Positions 8,311-17,714 of a stretch of DNA of 64,000 bases are shown here, piece by piece; positions within the stretch are counted from its first letter, which is position 1, and each line of letters opens with the position of its first letter. Both the position numbers and the translations under genes were made by a program. The DNA is from CAVSCR01 sp963726575 (GTDB lineage: Bacteria > Actinomycetota > Actinomycetes > JAHEKZ01), in contig CAVSCR010000003.1 of the NCBI GenBank assembly GCA_963726575.1, forward strand, positions 62,001 to 126,000, given 5' to 3'. The notes beneath the pieces were generated by a model, which had not been told where the DNA came from, did no database searches, and saw nothing but the letters and a program-made list of their open reading frames with translations.

Positions 8311-9339
8311 TCACACCAGTGCCGTGTCGTCGCCGGAGGGAGCCAGGTCCTCCAGCCGCAGGCAGGCCGCCTCGTGGGCCGTCCTGACGTTCGGCACGAT
8401 CCGCAGCCCCGGGTCGCTGCCCCGGCAGGCCTCCTGCGCCTGGGGGCAGCGGGGGTGGAACCGACAGCCCTCGGGGATGTTGGCCCCGTTGGGGGTCTCA
8501 CCGGACAGCACCTGGCGCTTCAGCCCAGCCCGGGCCGGCGTCGGAACCACCGAGAGGAGGGCGCGGGTATAGGGGTGACGCGGGTCGCGGGTGACCTCGC
8601 GGGCCGAACCGATCTCGACGATCCGCCCCAGGTACATGACCGCGATCCGGTCGGCGTACTTCGCGGCCGTCGACAAGTCGTGGGTGATCATCAAGATGCC
8701 GAGGCCGGCATCGCGCAGGTCGTCGAGCAGTTCCAGGATGCCCGCGCGCACCGACACGTCGAGCATCGACACGGGCTCGTCGGCCACCAGCAGCTCCGGC
8801 TCCAAGGTCAACGCAGTGGCGATGGACACCCGCTGGCGCTGGCCTCCGGACATCTGGTGCGGGAAGCGGTCGAGGAACAGGTCAGGCGGGGTCAGGCCCA
8901 CACGCTCCAGGGCGCTCGCCACGATCTCGATGCGCTGCTTGCGGTTCTTGGCCAGGCCATGGATCAACAGCGGCTCTTCGAGAGTGCGCCGCACGGTGTA
9001 GCGAGGGTCGAGCGACTCGTACGGGTCCTGGTAGATCACCTGCATGTGACGCCGCAGCCGGCGCAGGTCGCCGCCGGACAGCTTCGACACGTCCTGCCCG
9101 TTGAAGAGCACCTCACCGCCGGTCATCGGGATCATCTGCAGCAGCGACTGAGCCGTTGTGGTCTTGCCCGAGCCGGACTCACCGACCAACGCGACCAGCT
9201 CGCCCTTCGCGACCGTGAACGACACATCGTCGACGGCACGGACGGTGACGACCGGCTCCCGTCGCACCGCCTGGATCGGCCCACGCGTTCCGCCGAAGAA
9301 CGTCTTGAGGTGGTTCACCTCGAGCAGCGGTGAGCTCAC
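8311..9339 (-). CDS. Peptide ABC transporter, ATP-binding protein (DppF/OppF type)
   Basis: This 342-residue ATPase has Walker A GESGSGKTT near residue 52, signature MSGGQRQR near 160, Walker B VADEPVSMLD near 180, and the C-terminal oligopeptide-transporter extension with its cysteine cluster (CRFHPRCPQAQEAC). It should power uptake of di- or oligopeptides with DppD. GTG 9339 is chosen because it overlaps the upstream dppD-like stop as GTGA; the longer frame to 9483 is antisense-like. It is last in the importer operon. Confidence 0.92.
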   Translation of the reverse strand: MSSPLLEVNHLKTFFGGTRGPIQAVRREPVVTVRAVDDVSFTVAKGELVALVGESGSGKTTTAQSLLQMIPMTGGEVLFNGQDVSKLSGGDLRRLRRHMQVIYQDPYESLDPRYTVRRTLEEPLLIHGLAKNRKQRIEIVASALERVGLTPPDLFLDRFPHQMSGGQRQRVSIATALTLEPELLVADEPVSMLDVSVRAGILELLDDLRDAGLGILMITHDLSTAAKYADRIAVMYLGRIVEIGSAREVTRDPRHPYTRALLSVVPTPARAGLKRQVLSGETPNGANIPEGCRFHPRCPQAQEACRGSDPGLRIVPNVRTAHEAACLRLEDLAPSGDDTALV

Positions 9340-10325
9340 GAGCCAGTTCCCTGCGTCGCCAGCGGTCGGTCGGAGCTGTTCAGGTGGCAGGCCGCGATGT
9401 GACGCGCGCCCACGTCTTGGGTCGCCGGCTCGTCGGAGCGACAGACCTCCATCACCGAAGGACAGCGCGGAGCGAACGAACACCCGACGATCGGTCGGTC
9501 CATCCGTGGTGGCGCGCCAGGGATGGACGCGACCGTACGGTCCTCGCCGATCTCGGGCATGGCCTCGAACAACAAACGCGTGTAGGGGTGACGCGGGTCG
9601 CGGTACAGCGTCTCGGTCGGCCCCTCTTCGACGATCTTGCCGGCGTACATGATCGCGGCGCGCCGGCAGGTCTCGGTGACCATCGGCAGGTCGTGGGTGA
9701 CCAGGACCAGCGCGAGCTCGAGCTCATCGGTCAGCCGCTCCAGCAGATCCAGGATCTGCGCCTGCACCATCACGTCCAGCGCCGTGGTCGGCTCGTCGGC
9801 CAGCAGCACCTTGGGGTCGTTGGCCAACGCCATCGCCAGCGCAGCGCGTTGACGCATGCCTCCGGAGAACTCGAACGGGTACCGGCTCGCACGTTCAGCC
9901 GGGATCCCGACGAGCTCCAACAGGTCGCCGGTGCGCTTCTGGGCGACGCGTCCCTCGTACTTCCCCTTGACCTCCATCGCCTCGGTGATCTGCCAACCGA
10001 TGCTCTTGACCGGGTTGAAGGCGTTCATCGCCCCCTGGAACACCATGGCCACGTCGCTCCAGCGGGCCAGCCGCAGCGCCTCGGGACCTTCCCGGAGGAT
10101 GTTGCGGCCGTCGATGATCACGTTGCCGCCCACCACCGCCGTGTTCGGCAGCAGACCCATCAGGGCGAACAGGGTCGTTGACTTGCCGCACCCGCTCTCC
10201 CCCACGAGCCCGAGTCGCTCACCGGCGTTGACGTCGAACGACACCCCCTGCACGGCGTCGACCGAGGGCCCCCCGTCGACCCGGAAGCTCACCGAGAGCT
10301 CGTCGACCTCCAGAACCGGACTCAT
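9336..10325 (-). CDS. Peptide ABC transporter, ATP-binding protein (DppD/OppD type)
   Basis: This 329-residue ATPase has Walker A GESGCGKSTT near residue 40, signature FSGGMRQR near 150, Walker B LLADEPTTALD near 170, and the oligopeptide-transporter C-terminal extension (CSFAPRCPSVMEVC). It pairs with the adjacent ATPase. ATG 10325 overlaps the stop of the upstream permease (ATGA), so the five transporter genes are tightly coupled. Confidence 0.92.
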   Translation of the reverse strand: MSPVLEVDELSVSFRVDGGPSVDAVQGVSFDVNAGERLGLVGESGCGKSTTLFALMGLLPNTAVVGGNVIIDGRNILREGPEALRLARWSDVAMVFQGAMNAFNPVKSIGWQITEAMEVKGKYEGRVAQKRTGDLLELVGIPAERASRYPFEFSGGMRQRAALAMALANDPKVLLADEPTTALDVMVQAQILDLLERLTDELELALVLVTHDLPMVTETCRRAAIMYAGKIVEEGPTETLYRDPRHPYTRLLFEAMPEIGEDRTVASIPGAPPRMDRPIVGCSFAPRCPSVMEVCRSDEPATQDVGARHIAACHLNSSDRPLATQGTGS

Positions 10326-11332
10326 GCGACCTCGCCCAGCACTTCGTCCTGGCTGACCCCTGGCGTGGGGTCGGGGCGCCCGGCACCGGTTCGGCGGTTG
10401 GGGAGCATCAGGAAGTGCTTGCGCGACAGGTAGGACACCTTCAGGCGCGGGTTGAGCGCGTCCTCGACCGCCTGGCCCATCAGCGTCAGGCTCAGGATCA
10501 AGATGGCGATCACGGCGCCGGCGGGAATCAACGCCCACCACGCACCGAGGGTGGCCGCACCCCCCTGGTCGGCGTTCTCCAGCAACCGACCCAGCGAGAT
10601 CGCCCGAGGGTCGCCGAGCCCGAGGAACGACAGCGCGGACTCGTCGAAGACGGCGACCGCGACCGTCAGAACGAAGTTGACGATGATCAGCGGCGCCACC
10701 TGAGGTAGCACATGTCGGGTGATGATCCGCCAGTCCGTGGCCCCGAGCGCCTTGGCCCGGCGCACGTAGACCCGCTCCTTGACGCTCATCACCTGCGATC
10801 GGATCACGCGCACGGTCCAGGTCCACAAGAGCCCGCCGATGATGAGGATCATCTTGTTGAGCCCCTGGCCCCACACGGCCGCGATCACCATCATCAGCGG
10901 CACCTCGGGGATGACGAGGAAGAAGTCGGTGATCGAGCTGATGGCGGCGTCCGGACCCCGGCCCCAGTAGCCGGCTGCGACACCCAGGCCCACGCCGATC
11001 ACGATCGCGATGATCGAGGCGGCGAAGCCGACGAAGATCGAGGTGCGGGTGCCGTAGATCAGGAGGCTGACCATGTCGTGGCCGCCGTCGTCCAGCCCGA
11101 GCCAGTGCGCCGGTGAGGGCGGGCGGTAGGTGGGCGCGAACGTGGCGTGCGGGTCGTACGGCGCCACGAACTTGGCGGGCAAGGACAGCAGGAGCAGGAC
11201 CAGGAACACGATGCCACCGGTAGCCGCACCCGGGTTCCCCTTGATCTGCTGCCAGACCCAGCGCAACGGAGAACGCCGCGACTTCTCCAGCGCCGCATCG
11301 TCGGGCGTAGGTGCGAGGACGATTTGGCTCAC
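10322..11332 (-). CDS. Peptide ABC transporter permease (DppC/OppC type)
   Basis: This 336-residue membrane protein begins with an OppC-type N-terminal segment (first helix TGGIVFLVLLLLSLPA, then VAPYDPHA) and has the binding-protein-dependent permease domain. The EAA loop is visible as RRAKALGATDWRII. The C-terminus is longer than usual by about 30 polar residues after the last helix. It overlaps the DppB-type gene by 4 bases. Confidence 0.92.
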   Translation of the reverse strand: MSQIVLAPTPDDAALEKSRRSPLRWVWQQIKGNPGAATGGIVFLVLLLLSLPAKFVAPYDPHATFAPTYRPPSPAHWLGLDDGGHDMVSLLIYGTRTSIFVGFAASIIAIVIGVGLGVAAGYWGRGPDAAISSITDFFLVIPEVPLMMVIAAVWGQGLNKMILIIGGLLWTWTVRVIRSQVMSVKERVYVRRAKALGATDWRIITRHVLPQVAPLIIVNFVLTVAVAVFDESALSFLGLGDPRAISLGRLLENADQGGAATLGAWWALIPAGAVIAILILSLTLMGQAVEDALNPRLKVSYLSRKHFLMLPNRRTGAGRPDPTPGVSQDEVLGEVA

Positions 11333-12306
11333 GTGGTGATCCTCGGGTCGAGCCGGAAGTAGTACAGGTCAGCCAGCAGGTTGAACACGATGACCGACAC
11401 CGTGATCATCATGAAGGCACCCTGCAGCACGGGGTAGTCGCGCGCCTTGATCGCGTTCGCGGTGAGCAGACCGATGCCCGGGTAGGAGAAGACAGCCTCG
11501 ACCAGGATCGTGCCGGCGGCGATGAAGCCGAACGACAGCGCGATCAGCGTCACGACCGGCAGCATCCCGTTGCGGAACGCGTGCTTCATCATGATCCGGC
11601 GGTCGGAGAGCCCCTTCGCCTTCGCGGTCAGTACGTAGTCCTCACCGAGCGTCTCCAGAAGGCCCGACCGCACGATCAAGGTGTACTGCCCGTACAGGAT
11701 CAGTGCGAGGGTGAGGGCGGGCAGGACCATGCTCTGCAGCGAGTTCATGAACTTCTGGAAGCCGCTGGGATTGCTGAGGAAGTCGAACTCGTTGCCCGTG
11801 CCGCCGGCCGGGAACCAGCCCAGCCAGGTCACGAAGATCAAGATGAGCATCAGCCCCAGGAACTGGGTGGGGAGTGAGTAGAAGAACATCGCCGAGGCCG
11901 TCGAGGTCTTCTCCTGCCAGCCGCCGCGTCGCCAGGCGGCCCACAGGCCCGAGGCAATCCCGAAGATCACCGACAAGATCGTGCCCATCGCGACCATCGG
12001 GAACGAGTGCACCATGGCGTCCCAGAGCACCGAGGTCACCGGCTGCTGGCTCAGGTAGGACACCCCGAGGTTCCCGTGGGCGAGCTGGGTCAGATAGGCC
12101 AGGTACTGGTGCCACTTGGACTGGTCGAGCCCGAACTGACGGGCCAGCTCGGCCTTGAGCTGCGGGGTGGCATGTGGCAGCCGCGACAGGCTCATCAGCG
12201 CGTCCCCGGGGATGACGCGGAAGAGGAAGAAGTTGAACGTGAGAATGACGAAGGTCGTGATCACGGCCCGGATCAGGCGCCGGATCAGCCAGTCAGTTCG
12301 ACTCAC
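11329..12306 (-). CDS. Peptide ABC transporter permease (DppB/OppB type)
   Basis: This 325-residue protein starts with the typical DppB/OppB helix and loop (IRRLIRAVITTFVILTFNFFLFRVIPGDAL), followed by the permease domain with the EAA-loop sequence TAKAKGLSDRRIMMKHAFRN. It forms the transmembrane channel with the DppC-type protein. GTG 12306 is the first start in frame after the hairpin that separates it from the binding-protein gene. Confidence 0.92.
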   Translation of the reverse strand: MSRTDWLIRRLIRAVITTFVILTFNFFLFRVIPGDALMSLSRLPHATPQLKAELARQFGLDQSKWHQYLAYLTQLAHGNLGVSYLSQQPVTSVLWDAMVHSFPMVAMGTILSVIFGIASGLWAAWRRGGWQEKTSTASAMFFYSLPTQFLGLMLILIFVTWLGWFPAGGTGNEFDFLSNPSGFQKFMNSLQSMVLPALTLALILYGQYTLIVRSGLLETLGEDYVLTAKAKGLSDRRIMMKHAFRNGMLPVVTLIALSFGFIAAGTILVEAVFSYPGIGLLTANAIKARDYPVLQGAFMMITVSVIVFNLLADLYYFRLDPRITT

Positions 12307-12340
12307 GGCTCGACACTACCCATCGTTCGACCCCGTCAGC

Positions 12341-12371
12341 GCGGGTGCGGCCCACTGGCCACCGCACCCGC
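12341..12371 (-). terminator. Hairpin between binding-protein gene and permease genes
   Basis: GCGGGTGCGG at 12341-12350 pairs perfectly with CCGCACCCGC at 12362-12371 across an 11-base loop. It lies in the 88-base gap between the binding-protein stop and the permease start. No U-run follows on the minus strand. Such hairpins often stabilise the upstream mRNA and reduce read-through, giving more binding protein than permease. Confidence 0.55.
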
Positions 12372-12394
12372 AGCTGCCTGCTAGACGTCGATCA

Positions 12395-14080
12395 CTACTG
12401 GTGGACCTGCACCAGGCTGTCGGTGGACAGGGCGTTGAACTGGCCCTGGGGATTGTCCTCGAGCCCGGTCCAGCCCGGCGCCGTCGCCGTGAGGGCATCG
12501 TTGTACGCGAGCACGACATACGGGCGTGCCGCGGCGATCATCTGCTGCATCTGGTACACGGTCTGCAGCCGCTGCTGCGGATCGACCTGCACGGCCTGCT
12601 TCGCGTACAGCGCGTCGTACTGCTTGTTGCAATAACCGGTGTCGCTCCAGCCACCGAACTGGTTGCAGGTGAGCACCGACAAGATGAAGTCGGGGTCCAT
12701 CAGCGGCACCCAGTCCCAGTACGCCAGCTGGAAGTTGGCGTAGGTGTTGTTCGGCGCCGTCATCACGTCGAAGGCCGTGGTGTCGTCGAGCAGCTTCAGG
12801 GTCAGGTCGACGCCGATGGCCTTGAACTGCTGCTGGAACAGGTCGAACACCCGGTTGGACTTGCTCAACGACGTCGGGACGATCAACTCGTACGACATCC
12901 GCTGACCGTTGGCGACCCGGATCCCATCGGAGCCCTTCTTGTAGCCGAGGCTGTCCAGGATCTGGTTGGCCCTGCTCGGGTCGTACGGCAGGCCCTGGAC
13001 CGACGGGTCCGACCACGGCGTCTTGGGCGCGTTCGAGGCCGGCGGCACGATCGGGCCGCCGGGTTCGGCAGCGCCCGACCAGATGGTGTCGATGAACGCC
13101 TGACGGTTGATCGCGTACTCCAGCGCCTCGCGCACCTTCGGGTTCTGCAATTCGAGGTGGTTGTTCATGTGCGGGCTGCTGTTGATGATCAGGTCGTGCC
13201 ACTCGACACCCGGCACGTCGGTGACGGTGAACCCCGCCGACTTCAATGAGTCAGCCTGTTCAGCCGGAAGGCTGTCGATGAAGTCGATCTCGCCGTTCTT
13301 CAGCGCGGTGACCATGGTGTCGTCGTTGGTGTACATCTTCACCGCGAACCCGGGGATCTGCGGCATGGTGCCGAAGTACGAGGAGTTCGTCTTGAACTGG
13401 ATGACGTCTTTGGGGGTGTAGCCCACCACCTGGAACGGGCCACCGGCGATCATCGGGTCGGTTGTCGATGGCGCGATCTTGGCCGACTTCAGGTTGGCGC
13501 CGTCCTTGCCGCTTGCGTACTGGCCCCAGAACTGTTCGGGGAGGATGGGGATCTGCAGCAACTGGCTCAAGACGTTGGCGACTGGCTTGGCGTAGGTGAA
13601 CACGGCCGTGGTGTCGTCGGTGGCCTTGACCGACTTCAGGTTGGCGATGGTGCCCGCCCAGTTGGCGGCGCCACCGGTCTGGTACTTGATCAGGGTCGAG
13701 TACGTCCACGCGACGTCGTTGGCGTCAAGGGCCTGGCCGTCTGACCAGGTGGCGCCCGGGTGGATCTTGAACGTCCAGGTCTTGCCGTCCGAGCTCGTGC
13801 TCCAGGAGTCGGCGAGGTAGGGCGAGAAGTCGAGGTCGGCGTTGTACTGCACCAACGACGGGTAGTTGTAGAAGAAGGTGTTGTAGGCGAGCTGGTTGAA
13901 CGCCACGAACGGGTTGAGCGAGTCGATCGTGCTGCTGCTGCCGATCTTGAACAGCGTCGACGTCGAACCGCCGCCACCACCACTGCCGCTCCCCCCACCA
14001 CAGGCCGCCAGCACGACGGCAGCAGCCGCCACGCCGGCCACTGCGGCCACCGCACGCATCCGAGTGCGCAAGGATCTCAC
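12395..14080 (-). CDS. Peptide-binding lipoprotein (SBP family 5) of ABC importer
   Basis: This protein of about 561 residues has a lipoprotein signal ending VVLAAC (Cys 27) and a Gly/Ser linker, then the family-5 solute-binding fold (DSLNPFVAFNQ, LADSWSTSSDGKTWTFKI, NRQAFIDTIW). It should capture di- or oligopeptides outside the membrane and deliver them to the permeases. A TTG at 14089 would extend it by 3 residues, but GTG 14080 sits 9 bases after a GGAGAGGGG site, so 14080 is preferred. The neighbouring D-aminopeptidase suggests D-amino-acid or cell-wall peptides as possible cargo. Confidence 0.9.
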   Translation of the reverse strand: MRSLRTRMRAVAAVAGVAAAAVVLAACGGGSGSGGGGGSTSTLFKIGSSSTIDSLNPFVAFNQLAYNTFFYNYPSLVQYNADLDFSPYLADSWSTSSDGKTWTFKIHPGATWSDGQALDANDVAWTYSTLIKYQTGGAANWAGTIANLKSVKATDDTTAVFTYAKPVANVLSQLLQIPILPEQFWGQYASGKDGANLKSAKIAPSTTDPMIAGGPFQVVGYTPKDVIQFKTNSSYFGTMPQIPGFAVKMYTNDDTMVTALKNGEIDFIDSLPAEQADSLKSAGFTVTDVPGVEWHDLIINSSPHMNNHLELQNPKVREALEYAINRQAFIDTIWSGAAEPGGPIVPPASNAPKTPWSDPSVQGLPYDPSRANQILDSLGYKKGSDGIRVANGQRMSYELIVPTSLSKSNRVFDLFQQQFKAIGVDLTLKLLDDTTAFDVMTAPNNTYANFQLAYWDWVPLMDPDFILSVLTCNQFGGWSDTGYCNKQYDALYAKQAVQVDPQQRLQTVYQMQQMIAAARPYVVLAYNDALTATAPGWTGLEDNPQGQFNALSTDSLVQVHQ

Positions 14081-14137
14081 CTGGTCCAACCCCTCTCCGG
14101 GTCACTCACGTCAAACCCGGCGGACCGGGTGCGGGCA

Positions 14138-14188
14138 CCATAACGCCACCAGTGGGGTCCGCAGGACACTCCGCGGGCGTCGTTATGG
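14138..14188. promoter_or_regulatory. Inverted repeat upstream of the peptide-binding gene
   Basis: CCATAACG (14138-14145) and CGTTATGG (14181-14188) are exact complements 35 bases apart, within the 142-base gap between the D-aminopeptidase stop and the binding-protein gene. It could be a regulator site for the importer operon. No convincing promoter was placed in the gap. Confidence 0.35.
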
Positions 14189-14222
14189 ATTTGAAGGAAG
14201 ATCTTTCGCCTGTTGGCACTGA

Positions 14223-15065
14223 TCAGCCCCAATCGGCCACCATCGCCGAGCCGATCAGGACCGTGGCCAGCCGGAAGGTGAGGTAGGCCCGGACCAGGTC
14301 CGGGCCGCTGGCCCGGACCGTCCGCACGCCGATCTGGTCCACCCCGGGGACGCGGGCCGCGGCAGTGGCCAGGTGCGCCGCGTCGACGTCGATGTCGATC
14401 TCGAAGGGTCCGGTCGGTGCCGGCGGGACCTGCCGGGCCAGCAGGCCGGCGGCCGCGGCCTCCCTGATCCGCGCCTGCGCCACCGGCAGCGGTAGCACCT
14501 GCGCCGTGTAGCGCGTGATCGCCCGCTTCACCTGAGCGCCGATCGCTTGGGGGGCGTAGGAAGCGGCGTCGGCGCACGTGACGTCGTCGCCGCTGATCAT
14601 GACCAGGGGCACGCCGACGGACGCCGCCGTGAGCGCGTTCATGCGGCCCTCGCTCATGGGTGACCCGTCGAACCGCACCTCGACGACCCCGGCCGACAGG
14701 TGCGTGTGCGCGAGGACTCCTGGTTGCCCGGCGCCGGCGTGGTAACCGACGAACGCCAACGCGTCGACGGCGACCTCGCCCGTGGGCGTGAGCAGTCCCT
14801 CGAGCATGCCGAGCGGCTTCTGCGCACCGCGGATGTAACTGATCCGCGGGTCGAGCCCGGTTACGACCAGGTTGCGCATCGTGTAGTGGGAGTCGTTGAC
14901 GACCACCTCGTCAGCACCTGCGTCGAAGCACCCGGCCACGGCAGCGTTCACGTCGGCGGTCATCACGTGACGGAACTCGGCGTACGACGCCGTGCCGGGC
15001 TCGACGTCGTCCGGGTGGACCACTCCCGACACGCCCTCCATGTCAGCTGAGATCAGCACCCGCAC
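14223..15065 (-). CDS. D-aminopeptidase, M55 family (DppA type)
   Basis: This 280-residue zinc peptidase has the family's N-terminal SADMEG metal motif (Asp8, Glu10), His60 in VVNDSHYT, His109 in FVGYHAGAG and Glu139 in GSPMSEGRMN, all in the expected order. DppA of Bacillus removes N-terminal D-amino acids such as D-Ala and is encoded with a dipeptide importer, as here. The gene precedes the binding-protein gene on the same strand, suggesting joint use in recycling D-Ala-containing peptides. GTG 15065 starts 6 bases after the rnj stop. Confidence 0.9.
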   Translation of the reverse strand: MRVLISADMEGVSGVVHPDDVEPGTASYAEFRHVMTADVNAAVAGCFDAGADEVVVNDSHYTMRNLVVTGLDPRISYIRGAQKPLGMLEGLLTPTGEVAVDALAFVGYHAGAGQPGVLAHTHLSAGVVEVRFDGSPMSEGRMNALTAASVGVPLVMISGDDVTCADAASYAPQAIGAQVKRAITRYTAQVLPLPVAQARIREAAAAGLLARQVPPAPTGPFEIDIDVDAAHLATAAARVPGVDQIGVRTVRASGPDLVRAYLTFRLATVLIGSAMVADWG

Positions 15066-15071
15066 GGTGCG

Positions 15072-16773
15072 TCACACCTCCACGACGACCGGCAGGATCA
15101 TCGGCTTGCGGCGGTGGGTGTTGCTGATCCAACGCCCCACGACCCGACGCACGATCTGCTGCAGCTGGTGGGTGTCGCCGACACCTTCGGCACCGGCCCG
15201 CTCCACGGCCTCGACGATCTCGGGCAGCGACGTCGGCGAACCCGGCGTCGTCCTCGATGAAGCCGCGGGCGTGGATCTCCGGTCCACCCACCACCTTGCC
15301 CGTGGCCGAGTCGACCACCACCAGGACCGAAACGAACCCCTCGGACCCCAGGATCCGTCGGTCCTTCAACGAGGTCTCGGTGACGTCTCCGACAGTCGAA
15401 CCGTCCACGTACACGTACCCGCACGGCACAGCACCCACGACGCGAGCGACTCCGTCGACGAGGTCCACCACGACGCCGTCCTCGGCGCGGACGACGTTCG
15501 CCGGGTCGACGCCGGTGGAGACCGCCAGATCGGCGTTGGCCTTGAGGTGACGGATCTCGCCGTGGATCGGCATCACGTTGCTGGGGCGCACGATGTTGTA
15601 GAGGTAGAGCAGCTCACCCTCAGCCGCGTGTCCGGACACGTGCACCCGGGCGTTTCCCTTGTGCACGACATCGGCTCCCCAACGCGTGAGCCCGTTGATC
15701 ACCCGGTAGACGGCACTCTCGTTCCCCGGGATCAGCGACGACGCCAGCACCACTGTGTCACCCTCCCCGACTCGGATGGCGTGGTCGCGATTGGCCATGC
15801 GCGACAGGGCCGCCATCGGCTCGCCCTGTGAGCCGGTGCAGATGAGCACCACCTCGTCGTCGGGCAGGTGCTCCAGCTCTGCCAGCTCGACGACCGTGCC
15901 GCCGGGGATGGTCAGGTACCCGAGGTCACGCGCGATCCCCATGTTGCGGACCATCGACCGACCCACGAACGCCACGCGTCGGCCGTGGCGTACCGCGGTG
16001 TCGAGCACCTGCTGGATCCGGTGCACGTTCGAGGCGAACGAGGCGACGATGATGCGCCGGCGCGCGCGGTGGAACACGGCGTCGAGTACCGGCCCGATCT
16101 CCTGCTCCGGCGCGACGAAACCGGGAACCTCCGCGTTGGTGGAGTCGACCATGAGCAGGTCGACCCCCTCACCTCCCAGCCGGGCGAACGCGCGCAGATC
16201 GGTGAGCCGGCCGTCGAGCGGGAGCTGGTCCATCTTGAAGTCGCCCGTGTGCACCACGAGCTGACCAGACGGCGTCCGCAGGGCCACGGCCAACGCGTCG
16301 GGGATGGAGTGGTTGACCGCGATCGGTTCGACGTCGAACGAGCCAACGGCGAACCGCTCCCCTTCGGCCACCACCGTGGTCGGTGGCCGCAACCGGTGCT
16401 CGCGCAGCTTCGCCTCGACCAGTGCCAGGGTGAGCCGGGATCCATAGACGGGGATGTCCTCGCGCTCGCGCAACAGGTACGGCAGCCCACCGATGTGGTC
16501 CTCGTGACCGTGGGTGAGCACCACCCCGACGACGTCGTCCAGCCTGCCGCGCAGGTAGTCGAAGTCGGGGAGGATCAGGTCGACGCCGGGTTGATGGTCC
16601 TCGGGGAACAACACGCCGACGTCGACCAGCAGGATCTGTGGTTGTCCGTCGTGGCGAAGCTCGAAGACCGTCATGTTGCGGCCGATCTCACCCAGGCCGC
16701 CCAGCGGGATCACCCGAAGCGTTCCGGGGGCCAGCGTCGGTGGCAGGGCCAGCTCGGGATGCGGATGACTCAC
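15072..16773 (-). CDS. rnj: Ribonuclease J, with a frameshift near its 3' end
   Basis: This is a beta-lactamase-fold endo/5'-exoribonuclease for mRNA decay and rRNA maturation. It has VIPLGGLGEIGRNM at the N-terminus, HxHxDH at 88-93 (THGHEDHIGG), beta-CASP motifs (SFASNVHRIQQ, STGVDPANV) and the C-terminal domain. GTG 16773 overlaps the dapA stop as GTGA. The last ~50 residues (LPEIVEAVERAG... to WISNTHRRKPM) are in another frame. Dropping one base at about 15228 restores a normal ending VVVEV with stop at 15072. Left uncorrected, the frame would run on and overlap the D-aminopeptidase start. Confidence 0.9.
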
Positions 16774-17681
16774 GCGGCGAACCCGGGGACGCCACCGTCG
16801 GCGAGGTCGAGCAGGAGCTGGGCGAACTCGACCTCGGTGGCGTCGACCAGCGGCGGGCGCACCGGACCTGAGGGCAGTTGCAGCTGGGCCAGGGCGGCCT
16901 TGACCGTGATGACGCCCTGGGTGGCGAACACCCCGGAGTACACCGGCAGGAGCGAGGAGTTCAGGGACGCCGCCTCGACGACGTCGCCGCGCTGGAACGC
17001 CTCGACCATGGCGAGCAGGCGCGGGGTGACGAGGTGGGCGACCACGCTGATCACGCCGACAGCACCGATCGAGAGCAGCGGCAGGTTGAGCAGGTCTTCG
17101 CCGGAGTACCACGCGAGGTCGGTGCGGCGAAGCGTCCACGACGCTGCGCCGAGGTCGCCCTTGGCATCCTTGACGGCAACGATCTGCGGGTGTTCGGCCA
17201 GCTGCACCAGCGTCTCGACGTCGATCGCGCGGCCGGTGCGTCCGGGGATGTCGTAGAGCAACATCGGCAGCTCGGTGGCGTCGGCCGCCGCCTGGAAGTG
17301 GCGCAGCAGCCCGGCCTGCGGCGGGCGGTTGTAGTAGGGCGTGACGACCATCAGGCCGTGGGCTCCGGCCTTGGCGGCCCGGCGGGCGAGGTCGACTGTG
17401 TGCAGCGTGTCGTTGCTGCCGACTCCCGCGATGACCTGGGCCTGGTCGCCGACGGCCTCGACGACGGCCCGGAGAAGGGCGTCCTTCTCCTCGTCGCTCG
17501 TGGTGGGTGACTCACCGGTCGTGCCGGAGATGACCAGACCGTCGTTGCCGGCGGCCACGAGGTGGGCCGCGAGCGCCTGGGCACCGTCCAGGTCCAACGA
17601 CAGGTCGGACCGGAAGGGCGTGATCATCGCCGTCAGCATCCGGCCGAACGGGGCTGACCGGGTGGCCGTCGGTTCGGTCAT
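16770..17681 (-). CDS. dapA: 4-hydroxy-tetrahydrodipicolinate synthase
   Basis: This 303-residue TIM-barrel aldolase has the Schiff-base lysine at 171 (VKDAKGD), Tyr143 in YDIPGRTG with the 28-residue spacing seen in E. coli DapA, and SGTTGESPT at 52-60. It condenses pyruvate with aspartate semialdehyde in lysine and diaminopimelate synthesis. It lies between thyX and rnj in the common actinobacterial order and overlaps rnj by 4 bases. Confidence 0.95.
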   Translation of the reverse strand: MTEPTATRSAPFGRMLTAMITPFRSDLSLDLDGAQALAAHLVAAGNDGLVISGTTGESPTTSDEEKDALLRAVVEAVGDQAQVIAGVGSNDTLHTVDLARRAAKAGAHGLMVVTPYYNRPPQAGLLRHFQAAADATELPMLLYDIPGRTGRAIDVETLVQLAEHPQIVAVKDAKGDLGAASWTLRRTDLAWYSGEDLLNLPLLSIGAVGVISVVAHLVTPRLLAMVEAFQRGDVVEAASLNSSLLPVYSGVFATQGVITVKAALAQLQLPSGPVRPPLVDATEVEFAQLLLDLADGGVPGFAA

Positions 17682-17714
17682 GCCATCACGCTACCGCCGC
17701 GACGGGTGCCGGGG

